NCBI GenBank assembly: GCA_001986395.2
Contig: MQVO02000049.1
Location: 62,001-126,000 of the forward strand
Length of the DNA stretch: 64,000 nucleotides
Source: Irpex lacteus
Lineage: Eukaryota; Basidiomycota; Agaricomycetes; Polyporales; Irpicaceae
Direction of reading: 5' to 3'
In this document: piece after piece, positions 33,268 through 44,880 of the stretch
Layout of the letters: each line of letters opens with the position of its first letter
Position numbering within the stretch: position 1 is the stretch's first letter
Program-made: the position numbers and the translations under genes
The notes under the pieces: model-generated
Database searches by the model: none
What the model saw: the letters and a program-made list of their open reading frames with translations, nothing else
What the model was told of the DNA's origin: nothing

Positions 33268-34908
33268 GTGACCAGTTCACTTGATCCTGATGAAGAGGAT
33301 GATGATACAGACGGTGAATATGTTGCAAGGGCACACTCTGGTGATTCAGAAGCTGTCCCTCGCTCTATGAGCGAGGCACTGAAACGAGATGATAGGGATC
33401 TATGGCAAGCAGCTGCCCAAGAAGAGATTAATGCGCACTTGAAGAATGGAACATGGGTATCTAGTCCTCTGCCTCCTGGCAAGAAGGATATACCTTGCCG
33501 TTGGGTGTTTGCGAAGAAGTACAACGTAGATGGCTCTTTTGAACGTCTCAAGGCTCGACTTGTCGCCAAGGGCTTCTCCCAACGTCCCAGTTTCGATTAT
33601 GTTGAGACCTTTGCTTCTACAGTCCGCATGGCTTCCATACGCACAGTCCTTGCACTAGCTGCACTCGAGGACCTCGACCTTCGCTCTGTGGACATCTCCC
33701 ATGCCTACATGCAGCAACCTGACGGATTCCATTTTGGCAAGCCTGGTGAAGTGCTTCGTCTTGTGAAGTCCTTGTATGGACTCGAGCAGGCTGGACGTGT
33801 TTGGTACCTCGAGCTGAGCAAGGTGCTCAAGCAAGAGGGATTTACACGCCTCCAGTCTGATGCCTCTCTCTTTATCTGGAGAAGAGGTGATGTCAGGATC
33901 ATAATGCCTGTCTTCACAGACGACATAACCATTGCTTCGCCTTCCAAGGCAGAATCGGACCGTGTGGTTGCCTGGCTCTCCAAGCACTTCAAACTGCGCG
34001 ATATGGGACCCACTTCGTGGCTCCTTGGCATAGAAATCACCAGAGACCTTCTAAATCATCGTATCTCGCTGTCTCAACGCCAATACATTGTGGACATGCT
34101 TGAGACGTATGGTTTCACCGATTGCTCCTCTGTGTTGACTCCTATGATACCCAACACGCATCTCAGCGCTGCTGACTGCCCCAACACGCCCTCTGAGCGC
34201 GCATGCATGCAGCAGTTCCCCTACATCAATGCTGTGGGCGCACTCATGTACTTGGCCACTTCCACTCGCCCAGACATTGCCTACACTGTGTCCAAGCTGG
34301 CCTGCTTCAACTCCAATCCTGGTAAAGCGCACTGGGCTGCTGTAAAGTATCTGTTGCGGTACTTGAAGGGAACTATGGACCTGAAACTCACTTATGGTCC
34401 TGACTCGTCGAAACCAGAGCTCTTCTGCACCTATTCGGATGCAGACTTTGGTATGGACCCGGATTCTCGTCGTTCTACAGGTAGATACCTTGTGTGCATG
34501 GGATCTGGCGCAGTCAACTGGAGTAGCAAGCTTCAGCCATGGGTCACTCTGTCTACCACGGAGGCAGAGTACGTTGCTGTTGTGGAAGCCGCCAAGGAGG
34601 CTTTGTAGATGCGTAATCTGCTCAATGAGCTGGGTTACAAGTTCAAATCGCCTTCTACCATCTTTGTGGGCAACAACTCCGCGATTGCTGTTGCTAAAAA
34701 CCCGGAGAAGTTCTCTAGGGTGAAGCACATCGATTTGCGGTTGTATAGGCTGAAGGAGAAGGTTGGTGAGGGCATGGTTCAACCTGTGTACTGTCCCACA
34801 GCCGAGATGCCAGCAGATCTCTTGACCAAGGCTTTGGCTCTTGGCTCCTGTCAAGGTCTCTCATTTGCGCAAGCTGATGGGGCTAGAGTGATCTCGCATT
34901 TTTCCTGA
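33268..34908 (+). pseudogene. Copia 1 reverse transcriptase and RNase H
   Basis: It reads RWVFAKKYN, LVAKGFSQ, DISHAYMQ, SLYGLEQAGR, FTDDI in place of YVDD, STTEAEYVA and DNN/GNNSAIAVAKNPEK in Copia order. A single TAG at 34,606-34,608 separates the RT/RNase H frame from the C-terminal part (34,609-34,908), probably a Trp-to-stop change. This is the best preserved Copia coding stretch in the window. Confidence 0.85.
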
Positions 34909-35195
34909 TATTTCCCAAGTCTCTGTGGCCATATTTATGCCCCCACTATAATGTAGACTTGAACTTTGCAGTTTCTGCGCTCCTGTGCGCTTTGTACGGC
35001 ATTCGCCGCGTTTAAGCGCCCTGAGTCGCTCATCCTGCAGCCTGAGACCTCTAGGCAACCTCTAGTTGCTCATCTCAGTCTGCAGGTATGTTGTTGTGTA
35101 TATTCCTCAATATTATGCTAGTTGCTCATCTCAGTCTGCAGTCCTGACGTCCTAGGCCCTTGTTTGGTCGAGTTAAACTCCCAAGCTAAGTGGTT
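34895..35195 (+). repeat. Copia 1 3' LTR
   Basis: It follows a purine-rich GATGGGGCTAGAG tract. In this family the pol stop TGA overlaps the first bases of the LTR. It is similar to 30,698-30,930. The TAGTTGCTCATCTCAGTCTGC block is present twice (about 35,062 and 35,119). Confidence 0.65.
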
Positions 35196-36690
35196 GGACA
35201 GCAGGGCGCAGAACGGGCGCACGAGTGGATGGTGGTGGAGGAGCTGGGACAGGATCGACTTGGATGAGCAGGCACATTATCGACAGCAGGTACAGGTTCC
35301 CCCCCTCAACTCGAGGCTGTGGTAGCATAGTGTAAGAGGAGCTGGAAGAGCATTTTCATTGAGTCCAGAGTTCAAGATGAGAGGTGTGTCGGTCGTGCGA
35401 TAAGAAGGTACAGAAGACCAGTTCTTGAGCCCAGAGAAGTACCTCTCATCGAATACAGCACGTTCAGAGATAACAGTGCGTTTGGTGGCTGGATTGTAGA
35501 ACTTCTAGCCTTTGTAGTCTGGAGGATAACCAATAAAGATGCACTTCTCCATATGAGAGCCCAGCTGGCCTCGTTTGTCCTTCTGCACGTGCACATAGGC
35601 CAAGCATCTCCATATCCGAAGATTAGAGACATCTGGCTTGCGCTTGAACCACACCTCATAGGGAGTAGTGGTGGGCGCATTAGAAGTGGGTACACGGTTC
35701 AGGACGTGAACACGGGGAGCTAGAGCCTCCCCCCAGAACAACAGTGGCAGACCAGCTTTCTGAGCTCTACCTGCTGAGTACCAGTCCTTTGCTCCTCCAT
35801 TCAATTCCTCGACCACATCTCGAAGGACAAGCTTCAGGCCGCCTTCATCAACGAGCAGTAGCTCAGCTCGTCGTCCCTATCCACTTGGAGTCTCCCAGTC
35901 ACGTCATCATGCAGCAGGGCGATACAATCGTACTTTTGGTGAAGGGATCACTGCTATGCTTCGAATCATCGTCATACAGACGAGTTCTTTGTCCAATTGC
36001 TTGATGGTGTAGGTGTCTGGGCAAAGATTCTTCACGCTGAGCATGGCAGCATTGATGCTGGTCATGAGGTCGGACAGGGACTCCTGAGGACGCATCTGGA
36101 TGGAGAAGAACGACTCCCAAGCGTTGAAACGCGCTCCAGGGACCTTTTGAAGGTGCACAGAGATGAGCTTGGCCGATATCTTGACAGGGTCGTCCTTAAT
36201 GGTGTCCAGGATGTGCCTTCTGGTCGTCTGAGAGGGCCAAATAATGCCCACGAGCTGCCTTGAGTGCTCTGTCCTGCCAGTCCGCCGTAGCCTTCCTCTC
36301 AGCCTCAGTAGACTTCGAATGTTCCACTGCAACAGGCTCCTTCCGAGTAGAGACGACAGGAGGCGAGGGAAATGGACCAGAGGCGACGAAATGGCTTCAG
36401 GGGGCGAAAAGTTCAAGATAGCGATGGGGAACGGGGTTCTTGATGAATCGGCCTGATTTTTGCACCCGTAGATAGCCACAGATGAGCAGAATCGAATGAT
36501 CCAGGATTCGGGACAAAAGGACCATGGGAAGGGACTGCATTGATGCGATGTAGTTTGAATGTAGTGGCCACAGAGGGACCGGGGCTCATAACCACTTAGT
36601 TTGGGAGTTTAACTCGACCAAACAAGGGCCTAGGACGTCAGGACTGCAGACTGAGATGAGCAACTAGACGCTCCACCTCAATCTAGCATC
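35196..36690 (-). pseudogene. Scrambled, mainly inverted Copia 2
   Basis: The minus strand from about 35,816 to 35,372 encodes the integrase C-terminal region (LFWGEALAPRVHVLNRVPT...CIFIGYPPDYKG) that Copia 1 has lost. A plus-strand gag fragment (about 35,757-35,915, ALPAEYQSF-like) separates it from minus-strand gag (about 36,595-35,907). An inverted LTR with PBS (about 36,590-36,660) closes the unit. The order and strand changes show several rearrangements after insertion. Confidence 0.75.
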
Positions 36691-37010
36691 ACTCTAGCCC
36701 CATAAGCTTGCACAAATGGGAGCTTTACAGGAGTCAAAGCCTGTCAAGAGATCTGCTGGTATCTTGGCTGTGGGACAGTACACAGGTTGAATCATGCCCC
36801 CACCAACCTTCTAGGGTGAAGCACATTGATGCCTTCAAACAGTTCACTTACAGTCCTGACTTGTCAAAACCAGAGCTGTTCTGCACCTATTCCGATGCAG
36901 ACTATGGTATACCATCTTTGTGGACAACAACTCTGCGATTGCTGTTGCCAAAAACCCGGAGAAGTTCGCTAGGGTGAAGCACATCGATTTGCGGTTGTAT
37001 TGGCTGAAGG
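36673..37010. pseudogene. Copia RNase H fragments, rearranged copy 2
   Basis: 36,673-36,810 matches 172-300 in the same direction with a few mismatches. 36,811-37,013 is the reverse complement of about 301-504. The plus strand of the latter encodes KPELFCTYSDADYG and NSAIAVAKNPEK-like blocks in wrong order. Not functional. Confidence 0.75.
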
Positions 37011-38487
37011 AGAGAACTTCTCCGGGGTTTTGGCAACAGCAATCACAGAGTTATTGTCCACAAAGATGGTAGTCAATATTTTGCTAGTTGCTCATCTCAG
37101 TCTGCAGTCCTTACGTTTTAGATCATTGTTTGGTCGAGTTAAGCTCCAAAACTAAGTTTTTGAGCCCATTTTAGACTCTATTTGAGTTCTCTCTCATTTC
37201 TCCTACATCACTCGCCACATCTACATGCTCTTCAAACCCTTCACTTTCAACTGCCCAATAACCTCAGCCCCTTGTGGTATTGATCAAAATCAAAAGTCAT
37301 CAACTTTCAGAAACATTCTTGTTTCTTAACTGTCAACATCTCTGACACTTGTATGATTGCTAATAATTGTATCAGTGCAAATGCAAATGCTACATTAAGT
37401 TGAAACGGCAATGAGTCTCTGCTTAAAAGGCAGATGTCATTATATAATACTATAAGAATGGTAGAAGCAATAATTTTCTCAAACAGTTTGAACTCTGAGC
37501 ACTAAAACTGATTTACCAAAAGGTAATCTAAATCAAATGTATTTTTACTTAGTATAAACTATATATACATATATTAAAGCACTATGCCAGTCCTCTGTAA
37601 AACTTGCAAAGTGCACAAATTGGATTTAACTGTGCAAAAAATTGAAAGAAGTATGAAAGATGGAAAATTTTTTGTGTATCTCAAGTGGTCAGATTATAAA
37701 CCAATTGTGTAATTAAAAATTATACTTTGAATTTGAAATTATCAGCCAAAACAGAAAGCAAAACTATATATATATTGATTTTTATGTTTCCATATGTTTT
37801 CATATATTTCATATATTCTCATATGTTTATGACATATGATTGATCTCAAAAAGGGAGAAAATTGTAGGAAAGCGCCCAAACATGTGCTTAGTCCATACTA
37901 TTACTTCTTTAGACGTTATGATTGGCTAGAAACTATTATTTTCATGATGTGGCCACTTTAAAACTTTGAATCGGATGTAGATCCTGTAACACTATTAACT
38001 ACTATTTTGGGCTATGTTATGATGGCACTATGTATTTTGATCTATGTTCACATAATAAAACTCTATAACATAGTGCAGGACAATAAAACATGCATATACT
38101 TCTCAAAAACATGCTCTCTGGCTTATATGCCTCTAGCAGCATAGTTTTTTGCACATGTAATGGTGATTACACTTTTACATGGCCAGGTGCCGTCCTGCTG
38201 GTGCCTATCCATGTAAAAGTGCAATAATGGTTAGGTGAACACATGAAGGTCACAGGATTTAATTTTTTGAGTTGGTTTCTCATTTATTTCACAGTTGGCC
38301 CAATTCATTTTGTAAAAATCATAAAATCACAATACAATTGCTCACACATCCTGGAACATTTTTCATAACTATATATCCATCAATGATTGCTCTGCATCAA
38401 TTGTTCGCAATTTCTGAGGTTCAAAGAAGTCTTGTTCCAGTGCGAGCTAGTGCTTTGGACAACTCTGAAAGTAACGTAAATGATTCC
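37011..38487. repeat. 1,477-bp direct duplication, copy 2
   Basis: Same sequence as 502-1978. Homology stops at TGATTCC, after which this copy goes to ATGTGGCC and the other to TCAGCG. It contains the same hairpin (about 38,170-38,221) and the same 85-base end of the GATTCCTGAG repeat (38,403-38,487). Confidence 0.9.
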
Positions 38488-38745
38488 ATGTGGCCACTTT
38501 TCAGCCTTTTACGCTTTTGGGTGCTTTTTTGATCTCTTTATTGATCCCATCAATATGTGGCCACAGGTACCCTCCCAATATAGGCAGTACACACAATATC
38601 AACGAGCAGGCTTTTCTGAAAAGCTCCTAGGCTTTGGTAGGGGGCCTCATGATGAGCATGTAGTTGAATAAACTTGCCCTCGTGATCAGGCCATTTTGGC
38701 TCAAATGGTACAAGGTCCCCTGACGTCATTGCACGATGCTACGAG

Positions 38746-39990
38746 TTGAAACGACGCGAAGAGGGGGGAGGATTCACGTGCAGCGGCATAAGCTTGAAGC
38801 TAGCAGATGAGCAAGTTCTGCGGAATTTTGCAGGAATCCTGCTGCTTGCCAAGCTTGATCGAGTCCAGGAGGATAGGAGAGGTCTTGCAGGCGGTCGATT
38901 AGATAGCCAGAGGGAGGAGGGGACATCATCTAATGTAGAAATAAGTGTACTTAGTGTTGAAGATAAAAGGGACACGTACCTTCTACTCCTCCAGACCCAC
39001 GCCTCTATAGATTCGTTGTCATAGCTACAACTCCAGTCGCCTCGCCGTCGTCGCCAGTCTACGCCGCCATCCGCCGTAACATGGACCCACTGTTTGTGTT
39101 GTCAGTACCGCCGAACCCTTCAGGTGAGGTATACCGTCTCGTCTTTTGTATCTTGATGACACCAGGCTAGGCCCAAGGCCTGCCTGCTGGGGTAGCCCAT
39201 CGCTCCGTGTCGTATTTCGTCACTAAGGCGTTTGCGACTGTGGAAGAGGTGTCCGCGAAAATGATGGGGCATTCGATTTTCAAGGTAGTTCACCCAGACT
39301 TGGGGGAGATTTTGCTGCTCCCAGGCAAGAGTAACTACAATATGATGCTGTATGAGCATCAGGTTAATTATCATTTACGAGCGATAGGGGGGAGGAGGAG
39401 CAGCGCGAGCAACATTTTATGGTTCCCTTACAGGGACAATGCTCGAGGCTCTATGACTCCTGTACTCACCTTTGACTGTCTCGTTGTTCAAGCTTCCGCA
39501 CACGCTGAGACACCTAGTCGCGCCCAGAAGACAACCAACTAACCACCTAACCCCTAGGAGGAGCGATAACGTGGCTAGTACAATGGGGGGGAGTGTATAG
39601 TGATGTGAGGGGTCTCTGAGTCCCAAATCTGACTCTAAAGGCTCTACAGAGGAAAAAAATGCAAGGAATGGATGGAACACACGGAACACACGGAACAACA
39701 AGAGCGGAGCGGAACGGAACGAAACACTCAGAACAGACGGAACAGAACGGAATGGAAAGAGCGGAACTGCAACACAACTAGAAGGGTGGAATGGGCACAA
39801 CACCAAAGGAACACAAGACAATCGCAATAGAATGCAGAGGAGAAGCAGGAAGTCTGGACACGGGAGGAAACCACCTTGACGTGAGGACCCATCAATGAAG
39901 GAGGCAACGACGACCTTCAAGACAGAGACAAGCCAGAGAAGAAGGACCCGCTAGAGGCCAGTGGACGCAAGGAGGCAGAGGGAGAGGAAG
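38746..39990 (+). pseudogene. Decayed Gypsy remnant with the unknown domain
   Basis: 38,746-39,000 aligns to the sequence after the second zinc knuckle of the big Gypsy (ISLKLADEQVLR against LRLPDGQVLR). 39,080-39,500 aligns to the unknown domain (MDPLFVLSVPPNP, MMGHSIFKVVHPDLGE, NYHLRAIGGRRSS). Stops are present. A TGGGGGGGAG tract at about 39,583-39,594, followed by TGTATAG, looks like a polypurine tract and LTR start. The rest is purine-rich CGGAAC-repeat sequence to about 39,990. No RT or integrase remains. Confidence 0.7.
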
Positions 39991-39997
39991 CAGAGGA

Positions 39998-42698
39998 GTT
40001 ACAATTTCTGAGGAACGAAGTAAATTGTTCCAGTGTGCGCCAGCACATTGTGCCCTTGTGAGATGCAACGCGATCTGTCCCCTAAGCGTGGGAACTTAAG
40101 TTTGTATAGACACTAGTAATGCTAGGACTACAAACATGTTAGTAGCCATTATAGGCCCACTTTCAAAGTATTGTACACATGCATTTCACTGACTTCTAGC
40201 TACCGTATAAGAAGTGTGTATATCAACAATGATGGCATCAATAATTAAGCGCACACAGCGTAACAGCTTGAAAAGTGGTCACATTGAAAAAATTCCATTT
40301 CCTAGTCCTAGTAAGAGCACAACTGATCCAATTGGCATACATGATGTGAGTGTGGCCAGGTGATGGCATCAGGATCAGATATAGATCATGGGCGCTTATT
40401 TGAGCACTTATGTAATTGTTTGCACTGTTGTGATGGGACATCAAATTGATGGTGGCCTCTGATTGGCTAACGACAACTTTGTTTAGATATGATCTATGGG
40501 CTTCTGGGATCATGGATCCATAAGAATTATGTCATAATGATGGCTAGATCTTGCACCAAATGCTTATCAATGTCAGATCTCACTAGATCTAGCAAAGATC
40601 TTCAGATATCTCTTGAACCCCTGGATGGATTCGTACAAAATCTGAACACAGCAATCTAGAGTATAAAAGGCATGCCTGGGTAAAATTCGGTGTCAATAAA
40701 ATCACATCTAAATATGGAAATATACAAAATACCTCAAAACATAAACAGAAGACTTACTGATCATCAGTGATATGCCATGTTAAGTGATAGTCTATAGATT
40801 ACTGCATATTACATATTTAATCATGACTCTATAATATATTCTGATTTTTGTGTGATTTTTCCAGGTCAAAATGAGCAATATTTGAGCTGAAAAGAAATTT
40901 CCCTCAGCAGGATTTGAACTTCAGACCTTGGAGATGACATAATACAGATGAGGCTGTTTCATGGACAGGCGCCGTTTTGTGGGCGCCTGTCCATGAAACA
41001 GCCTCAGCATGCTTACATCAGCTCAAATGAAGCTAAAGTCAAGCTATATTTTGACTGCAGCATTTTCGAAACTAATAAATCCTTTCATAGATAGTTAATG
41101 TATGCTTATTAGGGTAGTCTCAGCATGCATTTATAGTGTAAGTAGAGTAAGTTTGAGAGTGATACTTCAGTAAATACACACTTATTGTCTAAGTAATATT
41201 ATAAAGTGTTACTTACTAAGTGTCAAACTCCTAGATGACTTATTTCTTCAATTATATTTGTAGATTGAAAGTACAATTGAGATAGGTAAGTGATCATAAT
41301 AAAGGCTGTAATGGACATAATCAATATTACTTACTCGAGTAACAAAAGTAACAAAACTCATTTCAGTAATTTTCAAAAAACAAAAATTTTAATTACTTTG
41401 ATCAATGTCTGCTGTAAGTCTAGAGTGTTATTGAGTAAGTATGGAAGCATTATAGTATAAATATTGTTAGTTATTTCAGTAACAAAAGTAAGAAAGTTTG
41501 ATTTATAGAAAACTCGAAACAAATCTTAATCATTATAGATCATGTTTGAGGTAAGTGTAGGAATATTATTAGCAATGTATGGGACTATTAGGTAGATAGG
41601 TAGCTAATAATATCATTTAATCAGTGAGAGCAACAAACATGTTACTAACCAAGTATAATAGCTATAAACTTCTTCATTATATTTGGTAATATCAGAAGTA
41701 AGTTGAAAAATTGAATTGTTATAAGTATGAGATCATAACAAAGGTAAGTAATATTACTTACCTGAGTAATAGAAGTAGCAAACCTCAATATATTAGAGTC
41801 ACTTTGATTAATGTCTAGAAAATATTTAAAGTATTGCCTATTCAGGTAATAAGAGTAATAAAAAGCGGTTATAAAGTATTCAAGTAATAAAAATGTAATC
41901 ATTGTGAATCGTACATGAGGTAAGTTTGTATGTGCTATTAGGTGAGTATAAAGCTGTTTCTACACTAGTATTACCATCTGATTAGCGAGAATAGTAAAAT
42001 CTGACTCTTAAAGATTCAACGTACAAAAATTGTATTACTATAAATGCCATTATACTATGTCTCAAGTATCACTAAATGTATATAAATGTACTACCAGAGT
42101 AGACAAGGTTAATTTTTAAGTAATAAGTATTACAAAATTTGATGTTCAAAAAAGCAAAAAAATTATTTCTATTAATGTGGAAAGTAACTCTAAGTATTGC
42201 ACTATATAAGTGTGAGAGTATTACTAAGGCAAACAATGCTCATTATTTGAGTAGTAGCAATAACAAATTTTAATTTGCCACAAATACAAAAGATAAAAGC
42301 TTTGACTACCTTGGGTTGATATTTGAATTGAGTAGAGCTATAAAAATTACTATAATAAACAATAGAGCACTTTGGAAAAGATAAATTTTGCACTCCACGT
42401 AGATACTTAGACTACTACCAAAAATACTACTTAAGTGAGTAGATGTTTATTGATTCATAACTTTTGATATATCTAGAGTACAATGAAATACTCAACTAGA
42501 GTAGGAATACAACTGCAATGAGAGTAAGTATTACCGCTTACTTCAGTAACAAAGTTAACAAAATCTGTTAATAAAATTTAATAAATTATGTTTAAAATAT
42601 TAAACTTCTACCATTTTAATATTAATATTTGATGGTGTAGAACAGATTATATACTCAGAAATTGTATCCTTGCCGCTTGCCGGCCTACTCAAAACAAG
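39998..42698 (+). mobile_element. GATTCCTGAG-family repeat, 2.7-kb copy
   Basis: It starts GTTACAATTTCTGAGGAACG and ends with CAGAAATTGTATCCTTGCCG...AAAACAAG, the same ends as the copy at 27.1-28.6 kb. It is AT-rich without coding sequence. The right two thirds contain at least seven degenerate copies of an AGTAACAAAAGTAACAAA-like motif, spaced roughly in multiples of 130-150 bases (for example 41,335, 41,470, 41,765, 42,110, 42,245, 42,535). Confidence 0.7.
40948..41005. repeat. 25-bp-arm perfect hairpin
   Basis: Bases 40,948-40,972 and 40,981-41,005 are exact reverse complements around an 8-base loop (GTTTTGTG). The arms contain GGACAGGCGCC. The site matches the decayed hairpin at 27,946-27,998 in the sister copy. 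Confidence 0.9.
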
Positions 42699-43978
42699 TT
42701 TGTGCAAGCTTATGGGGCTAGAGTGATGCTAGATCAGAGGTTGTGTCTGAGGTGTTTGGGGACAGCATTAATGCTTCCGAGGTTCCGAACCATTCTGCGA
42801 GGAGTTGAGCAACCACTGCGACAATGACACAACACCAACGACAGTCTCACCTGACACGCGTCCACGACCACGTTCAGACTCTGCAAACACGCATAGCGAT
42901 GACAGCCCTTCATCGAAGCGGGCCGGTGTTGACGACGTTCCGAATGAAGAGGACAGTTTGGAAGTGGGCGGTTTGCCGAAGAACCCTTACCTCAACTATC
43001 TTGGAGAAGAGTTTCAGGCCGGAAAGACATACGGGCGGGGGAGGAACAGATATGAGGCAGTCGAAGAAACTAGAAAGGTAGCAGAGGAGTTAGAAGGAAC
43101 TCCATAACTCCATGGTCTCCCTTCAAGAATTGCGAGGAGTGGGAGCTGGCGAAGTAATTGATGGAATGCGGTGTAAGCCACAGAGAGATTGATAAGTATT
43201 TGAAGCTGGAAATCGTAAGTTTCACACATTCTGTACTCGAGGTGGATGATCTTACCGATAGATTGTGTAGTCTTGAAACTGTACCCAGCCATCCCTCAAA
43301 GATAAGCGGGTGTTCTTTACGAGGATAGATCAGCTTTCGAGAGGCCCAAAGTGGAGCTGCGAACTCCTCGAGATATCTGAGAATCTGTATGTGAAGGGAA
43401 ATGTGTTTTGCACCAGAGCGGTTATACGAGGGCAATGAAGGGAGAAAGCCGATATTTGGTGAGATGTGGACAGGAGAGTGGTGGGAAGGGTTGCAGGTCA
43501 GTCCTCCTCTAGTTCAAGTGCGTCTTCCCAGACTCAGGCAGCGCGGGGTCAATAGAAGATCTTACCGAAGGGTGCCACTGTTGTGCCCATCATTATCGCC
43601 TCTGATAAGACACAACTGTCGAACTTCAGCGGTGATAAATCTGCCTGGCCAGTGTATCTCAGTATTGGGAACATCTCAAAAGATCTCCGTCGCTCGCCTG
43701 CTATGCAAGCTACCGTGCTCATTGGGTACCTCCCTGTGACCAAACTTGAGTGCTTCCCAAAGTCAGAGAGGTCCATACACGTGTATCAGCTATTTCACAG
43801 ATGCATGGCGTCGTTGTTGCAACCATTGATTGATGCTGGCAAGAACAGTGTTCAAATGGTCTGCGCTGATGGCTTTGTTTGTCATGTGTACCCAGTGGTA
43901 GCTGCCTATATCAGAATAGACTGCCTCCGAGCTAGACGTCTGGGAACGATGTTAGCTCACAACATGGTTCTCTTTTAG
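42699..43978 (+). pseudogene. Plavaka-type transposase pseudogene
   Basis: A Ser/Asp-rich start leads to NPYLNYLGEEFQAGKTYGRG (about 42,980-43,040). Then come a CEEWELAK block (about 43,121), FAPERLYEGNEG...MWTGEWWEGLQ (43,405-43,497) and the conserved IIIASDKTQLSNFSGDKSAWPVYLSIGNI region (43,590-43,675). SKDLRRSPAMQATVLIGYLP and MVCADGFVCHVYPVVAAYI follow. Frameshifts (near 43,108 and 43,380) and stops break it, and the C-terminal half is missing after about 43,978. Plavaka transposases are RNase H-fold enzymes common in Agaricomycetes. Confidence 0.85.
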
Positions 43979-44140
43979 GGACGTCCTGAAGAGCTGGCTT
44001 GCATGAAAAGTCCCTGATTATTTAGCGCGCATGCCTCCGCATGCACATTACTTTCCAGTACTTGATATATATTCTCCTGTTCGAGTCTTGCATCTCGGCT
44101 TGTTTCCATTTTGTTTCCCTCGTCTCTAACTAGCCTAGAA

Positions 44141-44520
44141 ATGAGCTCTGACGAGTATTTTGACGAGCTGGACTTTGCTTTCCTGCAAGAAGTAGATGCC
44201 ATTGAAGCGCGACACACCCAACAGGCCCACACATCAGCTCTGGCACCAGTTCTGCCACCAGCCAAAGATGTTATCGAGATCGACGACTCAGACGACTCAG
44301 ATGACTATGGCTGGTTTCTCATGAACGACCAGGCCCTCGCAACCATTGACAAGCTCACAGTCGACGAACTACGCGGTCAACCCCCTGCAAGCAAGACAAA
44401 GCAGTGGGATTATACTACTGCAAAGACCGGGCGGACGAAGCCCTAGAGCACAAAGGAAAAGGAGGAGGAGGAGGAGGAGGAACCGGAAGAGTTTCAGTAG
44501 TTTCCTCCGCCCTTTGTCTC
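44141..44520 (+). pseudogene. MPH1: MPH1/FANCM-like helicase, N-terminal piece
   Basis: It begins MSSDEYFDELDFAFLQEVDAI, resembling the acidic N-terminus of fungal MPH1-type helicases. An EIDDSDDSDDYGWF stretch and a poly-Glu run follow in a shifted frame (about 44,450-44,500). A frameshift and stops show decay. The rest of the gene is on the opposite strand immediately downstream, so this is a rearranged fragment. MPH1/FANCM proteins are DNA-repair translocases acting at stalled forks. Confidence 0.6.
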
Positions 44521-44523
44521 TAC

Positions 44524-44880
44524 TCAGGGAATACCACAAGTTCTGTGACAGGCTTCAATTTGCTGAGTGACGAGAGGCTTTGTCGGTGCGACAAAAACGA
44601 CCTTTGCTCCTGAGAACCAGGTGTAGACTTAGATGAAGCGAGCTTCAATGCCTCGGTCATTTTCGAGAGGGAAACAGCTTACAATTTAACATCACAACAC
44701 CTGCAATGAAGGTCTTTCCTAAACCCGTTGGGAGAGCGACGAGAATATTATTGAATAGGCACCTTCGTACGATGTTGTATTGGTAGGCTCGCCGGCTCTG
44801 ATTTAATGGGTATATCCACCAACGAGCAGCCAGGCAATCTGCTTCGAGTTTCATGGGTGGGGGCTGCATATCACTGAGTT
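44524..44880 (-). pseudogene. MPH1: MPH1/FANCM-like helicase, motor piece, inverted
   Basis: The minus strand encodes [20 protein letters not shown], then [21 protein letters not shown] (Q motif and Walker A). An intron-like gap with GT-AG ends follows, then YTWFSGAKVVFVAPTKPL, VTQQIEACH and RTCGIP. This is the start of the SF2 motor of MPH1/FANCM. It stops at about 44,524, where the plus-strand N-terminal piece begins. The two halves are in opposite orientation, so the gene cannot be expressed as such. Confidence 0.8.

Larger units (their letters stand above)
30698..35195 (+). mobile_element. Degenerate Copia retrotransposon 1
   Basis: Related LTR sequences at about 30,698-30,930 and 34,895-35,195 flank gag, protease, RT and RNase H in Copia order. 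Most of the integrase core is deleted: the frame jumps near 32,560 from the protease/integrase junction to the GYPPDYKGWKFYN block. Several frameshifts and stops mean it is dead. The 3' LTR carries an extra ~50-bp insert or duplication around 35,085-35,130. Confidence 0.85.

Noticed and set aside
44461..44500. GGA microsatellite as a regulatory repeat
   Set aside because: It encodes the poly-Glu run of the decayed MPH1 N-terminus and needs no other explanation.
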